Numbered from the stretch's first letter, positions 13,772-22,581 are shown. The stretch is 37,213 nt of DNA from Anaerobacillus sp. (GCA_007120055.1 SKOL01000605.1:1-37213); one strand, 5' to 3'. The notes: generated by a model from the sequence alone, not told the origin. Numbers and translations: made by a program.

Positions 13772-15388
13772 ATGAGTAAGCTTGATGAGGCTTTACTTTT
13801 AAAATACCTTAAAGAATATTTTACTAATGACCAGATTGAACAACTAATAATCCACTATCCACTTACTGGTAAAAACGGATTAAGAAGAATGCTCGGTGAG
13901 TTATCTATTGAGTATTTTTGTAAAGCTTATACTGATCAATTCAAGCAAGATTTTGGAGGCTATGCTAAGGAAATACTAACCACTTTAAAAGATGGAATTG
14001 AATCTAAAGCACAAGAACGATTAGCAGTAGTTGCACCACGTTCTCACGGTAAAAGTTCAATCTCAAGTTATGCCGTGCCTTTGTGGTCAGCGGTATATAA
14101 ACGTAAAAATAATATACTTTTTATCTCAGCAAACTCTGATACTTCAGCCAACTTTTTAATTAAAATTCAACGTACATTAGAAAGCCCTGAAATCATTGAA
14201 GACTTTGGGAAAATGAGGGATAAAAAGAAAACGTGGAATGCTGATACACTTGAAACTTCTAATGGTGTTTGGATTGCTTGTAGTGGTTGGAAATCAGGGT
14301 TAAGAGGGATGAACAAACCTTCAGAGCAGGGTAGGCCTGATTTAATCGTTCTAGATGACCTCGAAGATAAATCAGTAATGGAATCTGAATCAATGCAAAA
14401 GAAATTAGATAGTGCATTTAGAGATGAAATTGGTCGTTTAGGAAATTTCCGAACTGACTTCTTTTATATTGGAACGTTGCTCTCAGATTCAAGTCTGTTG
14501 GCTCGTGTCATTAAAGAACCTTCATGGAAAACGTTATTTTATCAATGTGTAAAAAGCTTTCCTAAGAATGAAGAGTTATGGGATAAGTGGCGTACTATTT
14601 ATCGTGACTTAGAAAATCCTGATAGGATGGACGATGCATATTCATTCTATTTAGACAATAAAGAATTAATGCTTGACGGTGTTGAAGTTCTTTGGAATGA
14701 CCGTTTTCCTGATGCTGAGGTTAAGTATAAAGGTGCTTATTATAATATTATGCTCAATCGTGAAACATGGGGAGAGTCTTCATTCTGGCAAGAAGATCAA
14801 AATCAACCTAAATCATCTGAGTCATATATCTTTCAATCATTGCAATATTGGGAGAAGTTACCAGAGTTTGATGAATTGGAATTAGTTCTTGGAATCGATC
14901 CATCTATGGGAGGTAAGAAAGGCGATTATTCTGCTATTTGTTTACTTGCTAAACACAAACAAACAAGTAGAAAATATATTGTTGACGGTCAGTTACATAA
15001 AGTTAAACCGAATGAATTAATTGAAATTATTATAGATATTTGTAAAAAGTACCCTATTAATACACTAGGTTTTGAGAGTGTTAACTTTCAAGAATACATA
15101 GCAGACGATTTAAAGAAAAAATTGAAAAAAAATGAAATGTATCATGTAATTGTTAAGAATGTGAAGCCTAGAACAAATAAATACTCAAGAATCGCTAACC
15201 TAGAGCCATTCATAACTCGGGGTGAAATATTGTTTAATCGTGATTGTTTACGTTGGAATGCTCAAGTAAAAGATTTCCATGAAGGTTGTAAAAACGATGA
15301 CGCTCCAGACGTATTGCAGCTATGTTATGAACTCATCGAAAAAGTAAAGAAACCTAAAAACATACAACCTAAGCCTTCATGGCTATAG
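13772..15388 (+). CDS. terL: Terminase large subunit
   Basis: A 538-residue packaging ATPase and nuclease. Walker A APRSHGKSS is at about residues 88-96 and Walker B LIVLDDLED with D195-D196. The RNase H-like nuclease domain starts with LGIDPSMGGKKGDYSAI (first Asp near 375), with FESVNFQEY near 433 and CKNDDAPDVL near 512 supplying further acidic residues. It is full length and intact. GGTAGGTGA precedes the ATG. It begins the uninterrupted rightward head-tail operon that runs to 24963. Confidence 0.95.
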   Translation: MSKLDEALLLKYLKEYFTNDQIEQLIIHYPLTGKNGLRRMLGELSIEYFCKAYTDQFKQDFGGYAKEILTTLKDGIESKAQERLAVVAPRSHGKSSISSYAVPLWSAVYKRKNNILFISANSDTSANFLIKIQRTLESPEIIEDFGKMRDKKKTWNADTLETSNGVWIACSGWKSGLRGMNKPSEQGRPDLIVLDDLEDKSVMESESMQKKLDSAFRDEIGRLGNFRTDFFYIGTLLSDSSLLARVIKEPSWKTLFYQCVKSFPKNEELWDKWRTIYRDLENPDRMDDAYSFYLDNKELMLDGVEVLWNDRFPDAEVKYKGAYYNIMLNRETWGESSFWQEDQNQPKSSESYIFQSLQYWEKLPEFDELELVLGIDPSMGGKKGDYSAICLLAKHKQTSRKYIVDGQLHKVKPNELIEIIIDICKKYPINTLGFESVNFQEYIADDLKKKLKKNEMYHVIVKNVKPRTNKYSRIANLEPFITRGEILFNRDCLRWNAQVKDFHEGCKNDDAPDVLQLCYELIEKVKKPKNIQPKPSWL

Positions 15389-15408
15389 GCATAGAAAGGA
15401 GTGATTAA

Positions 15409-16701
15409 ATGACAGAAATTAATTTTAATTCAAATCGACATAAAAATTACCGTAAAAACTGGAATATTTATAAGAATAATCCTGAGTTTAACAAACCTGA
15501 TGATAAGTATATTCCCTTAGCACTTGGTAAAGAGATATGTCACCTCTACCGTGACTTATCATTTAAAGATAATATCAATGCTCATATCAAAGAGGATACC
15601 GTTGCTAATGATGCAGTTGACCGTATCATTTATAGCAATGAATTTGATTCTTTATTGCCTGAAATGGCTGTTACTGTTGCAGCTAAAGGTGGGGCTCTAT
15701 TAAAGAATTATTTAAATAACGGTGTTTCAGAAATCAGTTATATACAACCTGAAAATTACTTTCCAGAGTTTGATCCATTTAATCAAAGGAAATTAATTCG
15801 TGAGACAATTGCTTTTCCTGTCTCAAATGGCAATGATAATTTACTTTATCGTGAAATCTATGAAAAGAGAGATGACGGTTATTACTGGTGTGTTACAAAA
15901 ATGAACGTCTTTAATGAGAATGAAATCGGTGATGAATTAGAAAGTGACGAAGTAAATACATTTCTCACAGAATCACCTTTGACGTACATTCCATTCGCTC
16001 GTCATAACGGTGATTTTTTTGGTTATTCTATTTTTTATGGTTTAGAGCCATTGCTAGAGGAATTAAACTGGAGAGCGTCACAGATTTCTAATATTCTTGA
16101 TAAGTTTAGCAATCCTAATGTAATCGGCTCTCAAAGTTTACTTGATGATGATAGAACATTTACTCTGTCAGAGGGTGGGGTTTATATCCCTGTTGAAGAC
16201 GGAGAGCAGAAACCCGAATATTTGGTATGGAATGCGAATCTCCAAGCCAATTTTGATTACATTGAGCAAATCTTATTTAAAGTACTACATTACATTTCAC
16301 CATTAAATCCTAGTTTGTTTGGAATGGACAAAGCTTCTCAGGCTTCAGCTAGAGCAGTGAAACTAAAGTCATTTAGAACGCAATGCGTGATTGAAAACTC
16401 TTTAATTTACTGGAAACAAGCGGTTAAAAAGTGCTTATTCTTGGCTCAGCAATTAGAGAATATTAGTGGTGCTTATAACTATACACCACACATTCCAAAC
16501 GTTGAGATATACGTTTCTATGCCTAGAGATGAATTTGAGCAAAGTCAAGAAGAACAATTAAAAGTTGCTTCAAAAGTGACTAGTCGTAAGTCAGCTATTG
16601 CTCGTTTAAATCCTCATTATACATCTGCACAGGTAGAAGAGGAATTTTTAAATATCATGGATGAGACAAATGAAGCTAACGTTCAGACGTTTATGGATTA
16701 G
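15409..16701 (+). CDS. Portal protein, SPP1 gp6-like
   Basis: A 430-residue portal protein forming the dodecameric DNA channel at one head vertex. Typical features are the middle region (GYSIFYGLEPLLEELNWRASQISNILDKFSNPNVIG), the segment HYISPLNPSLFGMDKASQASARAVKL, and the C-terminal end with SRKSAIARLNPHYTSAQVEEE. Order (TerL, portal, minor head protein) and length suit the SPP1-like class. AAAGGAGTGA precedes the ATG, and the stop is followed within nine bases by the next gene. Confidence 0.92.
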   Translation: MTEINFNSNRHKNYRKNWNIYKNNPEFNKPDDKYIPLALGKEICHLYRDLSFKDNINAHIKEDTVANDAVDRIIYSNEFDSLLPEMAVTVAAKGGALLKNYLNNGVSEISYIQPENYFPEFDPFNQRKLIRETIAFPVSNGNDNLLYREIYEKRDDGYYWCVTKMNVFNENEIGDELESDEVNTFLTESPLTYIPFARHNGDFFGYSIFYGLEPLLEELNWRASQISNILDKFSNPNVIGSQSLLDDDRTFTLSEGGVYIPVEDGEQKPEYLVWNANLQANFDYIEQILFKVLHYISPLNPSLFGMDKASQASARAVKLKSFRTQCVIENSLIYWKQAVKKCLFLAQQLENISGAYNYTPHIPNVEIYVSMPRDEFEQSQEEQLKVASKVTSRKSAIARLNPHYTSAQVEEEFLNIMDETNEANVQTFMD

Positions 16702-16710
16702 GTGATTAAA

Positions 16711-17634
16711 ATGAGTTTAAAAAGTTTAGATCAAGAGTCCCAAAAGCTGATTAAAGATTATCAAAAGACATATGTTTATATTCTTAATCGCTTAAAGTAT
16801 CAGATTGACAAAGGTCTAAGTGAAAATCATTCACGTTCAATTCTTAGAGAAATTGAATTAGAGTTATTAAGGTTAGACGAGAATGCTTTAAAGTTTAGCA
16901 ACGATATTTTACCAGAATATTATCGTTTGTCATTAAATCATGTTGATGGTGAAGCCTCTCAACTTAGAAATGTGAGTGCTATTAGCGGTAATCAAATGGT
17001 ATTACACCGACAAGCGATAGAAACTGCAAGTAGAGACTTGTATCGTGATTTAGCTAAAAATACTACGTACATGAGTCAAGAGGCTAAAAAGATTATTCGT
17101 GAAAATGGTGCTGAATTAATCACTCGCCAAGTGATTAGCGGTGAGAGCCAGAAACGAACAAAGAAAGATTTAAGAGAGGCTCTAGTTTCAAATGGTATTA
17201 CATCATTTGTGGATGCAGGAAATAAAGAATGGAAAATAGGTAATTATAGCTCTATGTTAGTTAGGACTAAAAGCCGTATCTTACATTCTGAAGGTACTTT
17301 TAACAGATTGAAAGAGTATCAAGAAAGCTATCCGACAAATGAGAATTTCGACTTAGTTCAAGTCAGTGAACACAATGCTGAGGATTGGTGCTCTCATTTC
17401 GAATCAACAATATGGTCATTAACTGGTAAAAGCACAAAATATCCTCATGTGAATGAATTGCCGAATGGTTATTCTGTATTACATCCGAATTGTAAGCATG
17501 TATTTATACCTTATATGATTGAGCTAAGAGAGATGAGAGGTAATGTCGGGACAGTAATCAACCCTACATACCTTAATCGAACAGTCAAAGATTTAAACCG
17601 AGAAGATTATCATTTGCGGAAAGCAAGTAGGTAG
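16711..17634 (+). CDS. Minor head protein, phage minor capsid type
   Basis: 307 residues. A helical N-terminal part (QESQKLIKDYQKTYVYILNRL) is followed by a C-terminal domain with the head-morphogenesis signature: RTKSRILHSEGTFNRLKEY, VSEHNAEDWCSHFESTIW, and a final HPNCKHVFIPYMIE where Cys and His could bind metal. Such proteins bind the portal and are packed in the head. The ATG at 16711 has TAGGTGA overlapping the portal stop. Family (gp7/MuF versus minor capsid 2) is not certain. Confidence 0.85.
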   Translation: MSLKSLDQESQKLIKDYQKTYVYILNRLKYQIDKGLSENHSRSILREIELELLRLDENALKFSNDILPEYYRLSLNHVDGEASQLRNVSAISGNQMVLHRQAIETASRDLYRDLAKNTTYMSQEAKKIIRENGAELITRQVISGESQKRTKKDLREALVSNGITSFVDAGNKEWKIGNYSSMLVRTKSRILHSEGTFNRLKEYQESYPTNENFDLVQVSEHNAEDWCSHFESTIWSLTGKSTKYPHVNELPNGYSVLHPNCKHVFIPYMIELREMRGNVGTVINPTYLNRTVKDLNREDYHLRKASR

Positions 17635-17696
17635 TCTTTTTTAGTTTATAAAAAACCGTCACAAAAGACGTACAAAATGAGAAGGAGTGATTGTTT

Positions 17697-18308
17697 ATGT
17701 TAAAAACTAACTTACAATTTTTTGCTGAAGAAAACGGTGAGAATGAAAATAAAAATACTGAAAATCAAAATAATGAGAATAAAAGTGGGAATGAAAACAA
17801 CTCGTCTGCCGAGACGAAAAACGCGGAAAATATGATTCCTTATTCTCGATTTAAAGAAGTAAATGACAACTATAAAGCTATGAAAGAGCAGCTTGATAGT
17901 TTAGTGGCTGAAAAACAACAAGCCGAAACTGAAGCAAAGAAAAAAAGTGGTGAATTTGAAGAGTTGTACAACAACTTAACAAAAGAACATGAACCTCTTA
18001 AAGAAGAGCTAGGTAAATATCAAAAAGTGTTTAAAACTTTACTTGATACTAAACTTGCTCAAATACCTGAAGAAATGAAGGATTTAATTCCTGATACAGA
18101 TGATTTAGCAAAGCTAACATGGATTGAAAATGCAATTTCTAAAGGACTTTTTAGTAATAACAAAGTGAAATCATTTGGCAATAAAGGGAATAATCCTCCG
18201 AGCCAAAATACCAACGTAACTAAAGAACAATTCATGAAAATGTCCTATACAGAAAGAGCAAAATTAGCAACTGATGACCCAAAATTATACTCAGAATTAA
18301 CTAAGTAG
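17697..18308 (+). CDS. Capsid scaffold-like protein, DUF4355
   Basis: 203 residues. It starts LKTNLQFFAEE, a hallmark of Firmicute phage scaffold proteins, followed by an Asn/Glu-rich low-complexity stretch, a long coiled coil (NDNYKAMKEQLDSLVAEKQQAETEAKKKSGEFEEL) and a basic C-terminus that would touch the capsid protein. It should guide assembly of the procapsid and then leave. The ATG at 17697 has GAAGGAG nine bases upstream. A terminator hairpin begins at the stop codon. Confidence 0.88.
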   Translation: MLKTNLQFFAEENGENENKNTENQNNENKSGNENNSSAETKNAENMIPYSRFKEVNDNYKAMKEQLDSLVAEKQQAETEAKKKSGEFEELYNNLTKEHEPLKEELGKYQKVFKTLLDTKLAQIPEEMKDLIPDTDDLAKLTWIENAISKGLFSNNKVKSFGNKGNNPPSQNTNVTKEQFMKMSYTERAKLATDDPKLYSELTK

Positions 18309-18328
18309 ATCAAATTGGTCTGCTTTTT
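18305..18328 (+). terminator. Hairpin with T-tract before capsid gene
   Basis: GTAGATCA (18305-18312) pairs with TGGTCTGC (18316-18323), two G-U pairs, followed by TTTTT. It may lower or tune read-through between scaffold and capsid genes, or separate an extra capsid promoter. Confidence 0.55.
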
Positions 18329-18401
18329 ATTATGTCGTTTCGGACTTCGACTTTAAAGAAAGTACTAATTATATTAATTTATCGAAGGAGTGTTTTTTAT
18401 T

Positions 18402-19199
18402 ATGACAACAAAAGCAATTGATTTAATTAACCCAGAGGTAATGCAGGACGCAGTAGCAGGACAATTAGAACAAAAAATTCGTTTCGCACCATATGCACGA
18501 ATTGACAACACATTGGAAGCAACGGCAGGAGATACGATCACTCGTCCTAAATATGCCTATGTTGGCGCGGCCTCAGACCTAGCTGAAGGTGTACCAATGG
18601 ATACTGCAAAGTTAAGCATGACAACTACTCAAGTAACTGTGAAAGAAGCAGGTAAAGCAATTGAAGTCACTGAAAAGGCTATTTTAACTAATTTAGATGG
18701 AACAATGGCTGAGGCTGAAAATCAAATTTCTTTATCTATGGCAGATAAAATGGAATTAGATTATGTTGATACTCTTAGAGGAACTCAACTAAGTTACAAT
18801 GGTGTGCCAACAACTCCAGAGGCAATCATTGACGCAGTAGACGTATTTGATGATGAGGATAATGGAGATTATATCTTATTTATTAACAATAAAGATTATA
18901 CTAAGTTAGTTAAAAATCTATTTAGTATCAACGGTAGTGACGTGCAAAACCAAGCATTAACTAAGGCTCAAGTATCTGAATTAGTTGGTGTAAAAGATAT
19001 CGTAAAAACTAAGCGACTTGCTGAAGGTGAGGCATTTTTACAAAAACAAGATGCTGTTGAGATTGTATATAAAAAGCGTCCACAAATTAAATCAGATGAG
19101 GACATTCTTGCTCGTACTGTTGTATTAGCAGGGAATCAATATTATACAACTAATCTTTACAACGAAGCTGGCGTTGTAAAGATGCAAGCACAAGCTTAA
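18402..19199 (+). CDS. Major capsid protein, N4-gp56 family
   Basis: 265 residues. Typical N4-gp56 features follow one another: ATAGDTITRPKYAYVGAASDLAEGVPMD near the N-terminus, QVTVKEAGKAIEVTEKA, then a helical part (AEAENQISLSMADKMELDYV) and a C-terminal strand region ending YTTNLYNEAGVV. It forms the HK97-fold icosahedral shell. The ATG at 18402 lies downstream of GAAGGAG; an in-frame GTG at 18390 overlaps that site. Codon use looks richer in GCA than in neighbours, as expected for a highly expressed gene. Confidence 0.92.
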   Translation: MTTKAIDLINPEVMQDAVAGQLEQKIRFAPYARIDNTLEATAGDTITRPKYAYVGAASDLAEGVPMDTAKLSMTTTQVTVKEAGKAIEVTEKAILTNLDGTMAEAENQISLSMADKMELDYVDTLRGTQLSYNGVPTTPEAIIDAVDVFDDEDNGDYILFINNKDYTKLVKNLFSINGSDVQNQALTKAQVSELVGVKDIVKTKRLAEGEAFLQKQDAVEIVYKKRPQIKSDEDILARTVVLAGNQYYTTNLYNEAGVVKMQAQA

Positions 19200-19202
19200 T
19201 AG

Positions 19203-19222
19203 TGAGGGGATTTTTCCCCTCA
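19203..19222 (+). terminator. Hairpin after capsid gene
   Basis: TGAGGGG pairs perfectly with CCCCTCA around ATTTTT and is followed by TTTATTTT. It is probably a partial terminator that makes capsid mRNA more abundant than tail mRNA. Confidence 0.6.
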
Positions 19223-19250
19223 TTTATTTTAAAGTAAGGAGGTTGAATGA

Positions 19251-19409
19251 ATGTTATTAAGACGGAGACACAAAAAAGAAATAGAAGAAACAACTGAAAA
19301 AGTTGAAACTAAAACTATAAAAAAAGAGACTGTTCAAAAAGATAATAGTTCAACATCTTCACGAAAAAAGAAGGTGACGAAAAATGATAGAACTAAGTCG
19401 AGCAAATAA
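19251..19409 (+). CDS. Small Lys/Glu/Thr-rich protein, 52 aa
   Basis: It begins MLLRRRHKKEIEETTEKVET and ends TKNDRTKSSK; highly charged and probably disordered. TAAGGAGG precedes the ATG. Its end overlaps the connector gene by 26 bases. Short charged ORFs at this place, right after the capsid gene, are common in Firmicute siphophages, some with Rho-N-like ends; I cannot assign a function. Confidence 0.6.
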   Translation: MLLRRRHKKEIEETTEKVETKTIKKETVQKDNSSTSSRKKKVTKNDRTKSSK

Positions 19410-19740
19410 TTACTTTGCAAATAGATTACATAATGATCATTGGATTAATTCCTCTGATACAACTAGACAAAGTGCATTAGTGACAGCCGAAAATCTTATT
19501 AATGGTCATTTTGATTTACGCACTGATGCTAATGAAACGGATGCTTATTTTCATGCAATTTGTGAGCAAGCTTTTCATTTACTCACATTTTCTAAGGAGA
19601 GGCTACAGCTTCAAAATGAAGGTGTTACACAGTATAGAGTTGACGATGTTCAACTTGAAATGAACTATTCCTTATTTTCGCCTTTAGTGATGGGATTTTT
19701 AAAGCCAATTATCAAAAAAAAGGTTGGTAAAATCGTATGA
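19384..19740 (+). CDS. Head-tail connector (adaptor) protein, 118 aa
   Basis: A helical protein (MIELSRANNYFANRLHNDHW ... ENLINGHFDLR ... YFHAICEQAFHLLTFSKERLQLQNEG) with the pattern of gp15/gp6-like adaptors that bind beneath the portal. GAAGGTGA lies upstream and the stop overlaps the next start by four bases (ATGA). Assignment is by size, helical pattern and place in the operon; the family signature is moderate. Confidence 0.75.
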   Translation: MIELSRANNYFANRLHNDHWINSSDTTRQSALVTAENLINGHFDLRTDANETDAYFHAICEQAFHLLTFSKERLQLQNEGVTQYRVDDVQLEMNYSLFSPLVMGFLKPIIKKKVGKIV

Positions 19741-20039
19741 TTAATGACTTACTTAATCAAGAATGTACGATTATTCCAGTTACAAAAAATGCTTATGGTA
19801 AAGAGGATAAAGGAGAGCCTTTTTCAACGAAATGTAGAGTAAAAGAAGAGTTTCAAATGGTTAAAAATCAAGCAGCTCAAGAAGTTGTATCAAAATTAGA
19901 ATTTTGGTTTAATCCTGATGCTTCAATTAATGAGGAGTTTAACTTTTTAATTGGTTATAAAGGTGAGCAAAGGGTTATTACAATGAAGCCTAAATATGAT
20001 CTTTTTGGCAATGTAACTAGATGGGTGGTGTATTGCTAA
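19737..20039 (+). CDS. Head-closure (stopper) protein, 100 aa
   Basis: A small beta-rich protein (LLNQECTIIPVTKNAYGKEDKG, YKGEQRVITMKPKYDLFGNVTRWVVY) matching gp16-like head-closure proteins that plug the head after packaging. It overlaps both neighbours by a few bases, as expected in this compact operon. Assignment rests on size, predicted fold and gene order. Confidence 0.72.
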   Translation: MINDLLNQECTIIPVTKNAYGKEDKGEPFSTKCRVKEEFQMVKNQAAQEVVSKLEFWFNPDASINEEFNFLIGYKGEQRVITMKPKYDLFGNVTRWVVYC

Positions 20040-20437
20040 TGAGTGATATAAATATTGAACTTGACCAATTGGCTAATTTGTTTGAAAAGGCAAGTGAAGA
20101 AATTGAAAGTAAAATGTCTGAAGGTGTTACTGAGGTGGCAGAGGATTTGTTGAGCATTTCGGTGAAACTAGCACCACTCGATGAAGGGGGATTAATGGAA
20201 AACGGCTCTGTTGATCCTGCCAAAAAAGAGGGTAGCGACATTGTTGCTAGAGTAGGATACTCCAAGGAGTATGCATTAAGGCGCCATGAAGAGATGTACA
20301 ATCTTGGTAAAACGTCTGCTCAAAAGCCCAGTATTGACGGCATGAGCGTGGGTAGAAAGTTCTTAGAGCAACCCAGTGTTAAATACGGTGAAAAGTATGC
20401 TGAATATCTTGGTAACAAGTCAAAGGAGGTTTTTTGA
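20039..20437 (+). CDS. HK97 gp10-like head-tail joining protein
   Basis: 132 residues. Helical N-terminus (DINIELDQLANLFEKASEEIESKM) then the gp10 pattern LSISVKLAPLDEGGLMENGSVDP and VARVGYSKEYALRRHEEM, ending in a helix that precedes FLEQPSVKYGEKYAEYL. Such proteins link head completion to tail attachment. The ATG at 20039 overlaps the previous stop (TAATG) and has GGGTGGTG upstream; an in-frame ATG at 20021 lacks a site. Confidence 0.82.
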   Translation: MSDINIELDQLANLFEKASEEIESKMSEGVTEVAEDLLSISVKLAPLDEGGLMENGSVDPAKKEGSDIVARVGYSKEYALRRHEEMYNLGKTSAQKPSIDGMSVGRKFLEQPSVKYGEKYAEYLGNKSKEVF

Positions 20438-20937
20438 TGAATGACATTAGAATACCTTTGGGACTTTGTGAAGTTTCTTATGATGGTCAGCAAATCAAGT
20501 ATTTAGCTGATAAAGTGGTTTTTGAAGCTAAGCCTAAATATCAAACGATGCAAGCAGGACAGGGGAAAGGGTACATCCTAGAGGACTATGAAGTTTCTTT
20601 AACAATGTCAGTTTCCAATGAGCTTTATGAAACTATGAAACTTGCTAACCCTTCTCTAATAGATCATGCACATGGAATGTTTGACAACCCTACTGAGGTA
20701 AATAAAAAAGGTAAACAACTTACTATTCACCCATACGAAGCAGGAGACAGCAAAAAATATGATATTACCATATTTTCAGCTATCGTTGATCCTAAACAGC
20801 CTTATATTCGTGCCTTTGATAAAAAGATGGATAAGGTGAAAATTCGTTTTTTAGGTCAACCTTCAAAGCAAATGAGTGATAGCAAGTTTAAATCTTACTA
20901 TTTTATCGGTGACGTTGAAAAAGTAGGTGATAGTTAA
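20437..20937 (+). CDS. Tail-tube-like protein A, 166 aa
   Basis: A beta-rich protein that I align by eye with the tail-tube-like protein at 21332: GLCEVSYDG against GMCDIFVEG, YLADKVVFEAKP against FLAEPIYEDI, YEVSLTMSVSNELYETM against WNVTFKIVLEDYSKKAL, QLTIHPYEAGDSKKYDITIFSAI against EIRIHPRDRADTDREHDIVIYKA, and final YYFIG against NYFSIG. It could be a second tube subunit or a tube-adaptor ring. Its start overlaps the previous stop (TGATG) and has AAAGGAGG upstream. Confidence 0.65.
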   Translation: MNDIRIPLGLCEVSYDGQQIKYLADKVVFEAKPKYQTMQAGQGKGYILEDYEVSLTMSVSNELYETMKLANPSLIDHAHGMFDNPTEVNKKGKQLTIHPYEAGDSKKYDITIFSAIVDPKQPYIRAFDKKMDKVKIRFLGQPSKQMSDSKFKSYYFIGDVEKVGDS

Positions 20938-21308
20938 TGTTAGATGAGGTTGCAAAGCATATTGAAGATAATGTTACTTCACTTGTTTTAGGTGAAAACC
21001 TTTTTAAAAATTATTACCCCGACAACCCTGATACTATTGTTTCAGTTATTGCTAATGGTGGATACCCACCACCTCGATACAGCCCCACTAGAGAGTTAAT
21101 ATTTGATATAAAAATTCGCTCAATTGATTATAACGATGGAGTGGATTTAGGTAATAAGATAATGGATTTATTCGACAAAGAAAACTATCAATTAGGGAAT
21201 GTTTATGTTTTGGCAAGTTATGCAATGTCAGAACTTAGTTACTTATATTCAGATGGTCAAAACCGAGATGAGCTATCCATTGGATTAGCTTTTTTTATTT
21301 TAAAATAA
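20937..21308 (+). CDS. Tail terminator / minor capsid-type protein
   Basis: 123 residues with the pattern of gp17-like tail-completion proteins: an N-terminal helix (MLDEVAKHIEDNVTSLVLGENLF), VIANGGYPPPRYSPTRELIFDIKIRSIDYNDGVDLGNKIMDLF, and a C-terminal strand SYLYSDGQNRDELSIGLAFFI. It caps the head-proximal end of the tail tube. It starts inside the previous stop (TAATG) and lies between the two tube-like paralogues. Confidence 0.78.
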   Translation: MLDEVAKHIEDNVTSLVLGENLFKNYYPDNPDTIVSVIANGGYPPPRYSPTRELIFDIKIRSIDYNDGVDLGNKIMDLFDKENYQLGNVYVLASYAMSELSYLYSDGQNRDELSIGLAFFILK

Positions 21309-21331
21309 TATAAAAACAGGAGTGATGGAAA

Positions 21332-21838
21332 ATGTCAGAAAACAATTTTGAGTTACAAGTAGGTATGTGTGATATTTTTGTGGAAGGAAATGCAGAGTTT
21401 CCAGTACAGGGTGAGGCAGCAGAATTCTTAGCTGAACCAATTTATGAAGATATTGATTTATATGAAATTTCAAATTATGATAAGTTGCTAGTTGGGTGGA
21501 ATGTCACCTTTAAAATTGTATTAGAAGATTATTCTAAAAAAGCATTAGAACTAGGTATGCCAATGCTAGAACCAACTGATTTTGGGCATGGGGATGCTAA
21601 GTTAATGTCACGAGCTAGAGACAAAGCGAAAGAAATTCGCATTCACCCAAGAGATAGAGCTGATACAGATAGAGAGCACGATATTGTAATTTACAAAGCG
21701 TTTCCTGTAAACAGTTTTGAAAAGAAATTTGGAAAAGAAAAGTCCACTTGGGAAATTCAATTTGTGGCTCTTGCTAAGGATGCAGACCCAAAAGCAGTCA
21801 ATAATTATTTCTCAATCGGTCAGTCGTTGTTAGGTTAA
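21332..21838 (+). CDS. Major tail tube protein, 168 aa
   Basis: Position directly before the frameshifted tail chaperones and tape measure identifies the tail tube gene. The protein is beta-rich (FELQVGMCDIFVEG, LLVGWNVTFKIVLED, KEIRIHPRDR, STWEIQFVALAKD), as for tube subunits. It is paralogous to the 166-residue protein at 20437, with one gene between them. GGAGTGATGG lies upstream of the ATG. Confidence 0.8.
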   Translation: MSENNFELQVGMCDIFVEGNAEFPVQGEAAEFLAEPIYEDIDLYEISNYDKLLVGWNVTFKIVLEDYSKKALELGMPMLEPTDFGHGDAKLMSRARDKAKEIRIHPRDRADTDREHDIVIYKAFPVNSFEKKFGKEKSTWEIQFVALAKDADPKAVNNYFSIGQSLLG

Positions 21839-21871
21839 TTAAATAAATAGGAAAATGGGGAGGCATCATAA

Positions 21872-22240
21872 ATGAAGGATATCAAAAAAGTAAAAATTAA
21901 AGGTGAAACATACGAAGTGAGTAAAATGCCATTACGCAGGTCAGCGAGTTTATTAATGGCAATTGAGGGATTACCTAGTAAGGTACAAAACCTAATTTCT
22001 AGTGAGGAATTAGAAAATCTAGATAATAACACAATCTTATCTAAGGCTCCTTTACTGTTAGCAAAATCTCAAGACGAAATCATTAATTTAGTGGCAGTTG
22101 CGTCTGGTATTGATAAAGAGGTATTAGATGAGGGTGGGCTTGATGATTTTATTGATGTATTAAGCGCAGTACTAGAAACTAATAATGTTAACTTGATAAT
22201 TGATAAAGTAAAAAACTTGAAAACGGTGTTTCAGAAGTAA
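21872..22240 (+). CDS. Tail assembly chaperone, gpG-like
   Basis: 122 residues, acidic and helical after a short strand start (MKDIKKVKIKGETYEVSKM). It lies between tail tube and tape measure, the fixed place of gpG-type chaperones that coat the tape measure during tail assembly. Near its end the mRNA reads GTA AAA AAC, containing the slippery heptamer AAAAAAC in the right phase (22210-22216). A -1 shift there enters the next frame and would give a fusion of about 236 residues. GGGAGG precedes the ATG. Confidence 0.85.
   Translation: MKDIKKVKIKGETYEVSKMPLRRSASLLMAIEGLPSKVQNLISSEELENLDNNTILSKAPLLLAKSQDEIINLVAVASGIDKEVLDEGGLDDFIDVLSAVLETNNVNLIIDKVKNLKTVFQK
22210..22216 (+). other. -1 programmed frameshift site
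   Basis: The heptamer AAAAAAC is phased A-AAA-AAC relative to the gpG-like frame, the canonical X-XXY-YYZ type. The -1 frame is open from 22207 to the stop at 22581, and no ribosome site precedes the first ATG of that frame (22276). This matches the conserved G-GT arrangement in siphophages. Confidence 0.82.
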
Positions 22241-22581
22241 AAACTGAGGCACCACAAGAAACACTAGCAACTAGAATGCAAAAAATGTTAATGACAGCCG
22301 TACATACATATGCAAAAAATTATGGTTGGACGAGAGATTACATTTTAGATCATGTTTATCTTGATGAGCATTTTTTGTTGATGGAAAGTATTGAACGTGA
22401 AAAAAGACAAGAGTATTTAATGTTAGCTAACATTCAAATGCTACCTCATATTGAAGGTAAGGCGAGGAAAAATATTCTTGAATCCTTATCTGAAAATGAA
22501 AGAGGTTCGCTAATTGGGAAGAAAATTGAAACTGATTTCTCAGCAATTGAGAAAGCAAAACAACAATTAAATAATATGTAA
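22216..22581 (+). CDS. Tail assembly chaperone, gpT-like frameshift extension
   Basis: This frame should be read only after -1 slippage in the upstream gene, adding about 121 residues from CTT at 22216 (LENGVSEVKTEAPQETLATR...). It is helical with an aromatic-rich part (VHTYAKNYGWTRDYILDHVYLDEHFLLMES), as in gpT-type extensions that recruit the tube protein. The internal ATG at 22276 has no AGGAGG-like sequence upstream, so independent translation is unlikely. Confidence 0.82.
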   Translation, partial: LENGVSEVKTEAPQETLATRMQKMLMTAVHTYAKNYGWTRDYILDHVYLDEHFLLMESIEREKRQEYLMLANIQMLPHIEGKARKNILESLSENERGSLIGKKIETDFSAIEKAKQQLNNM

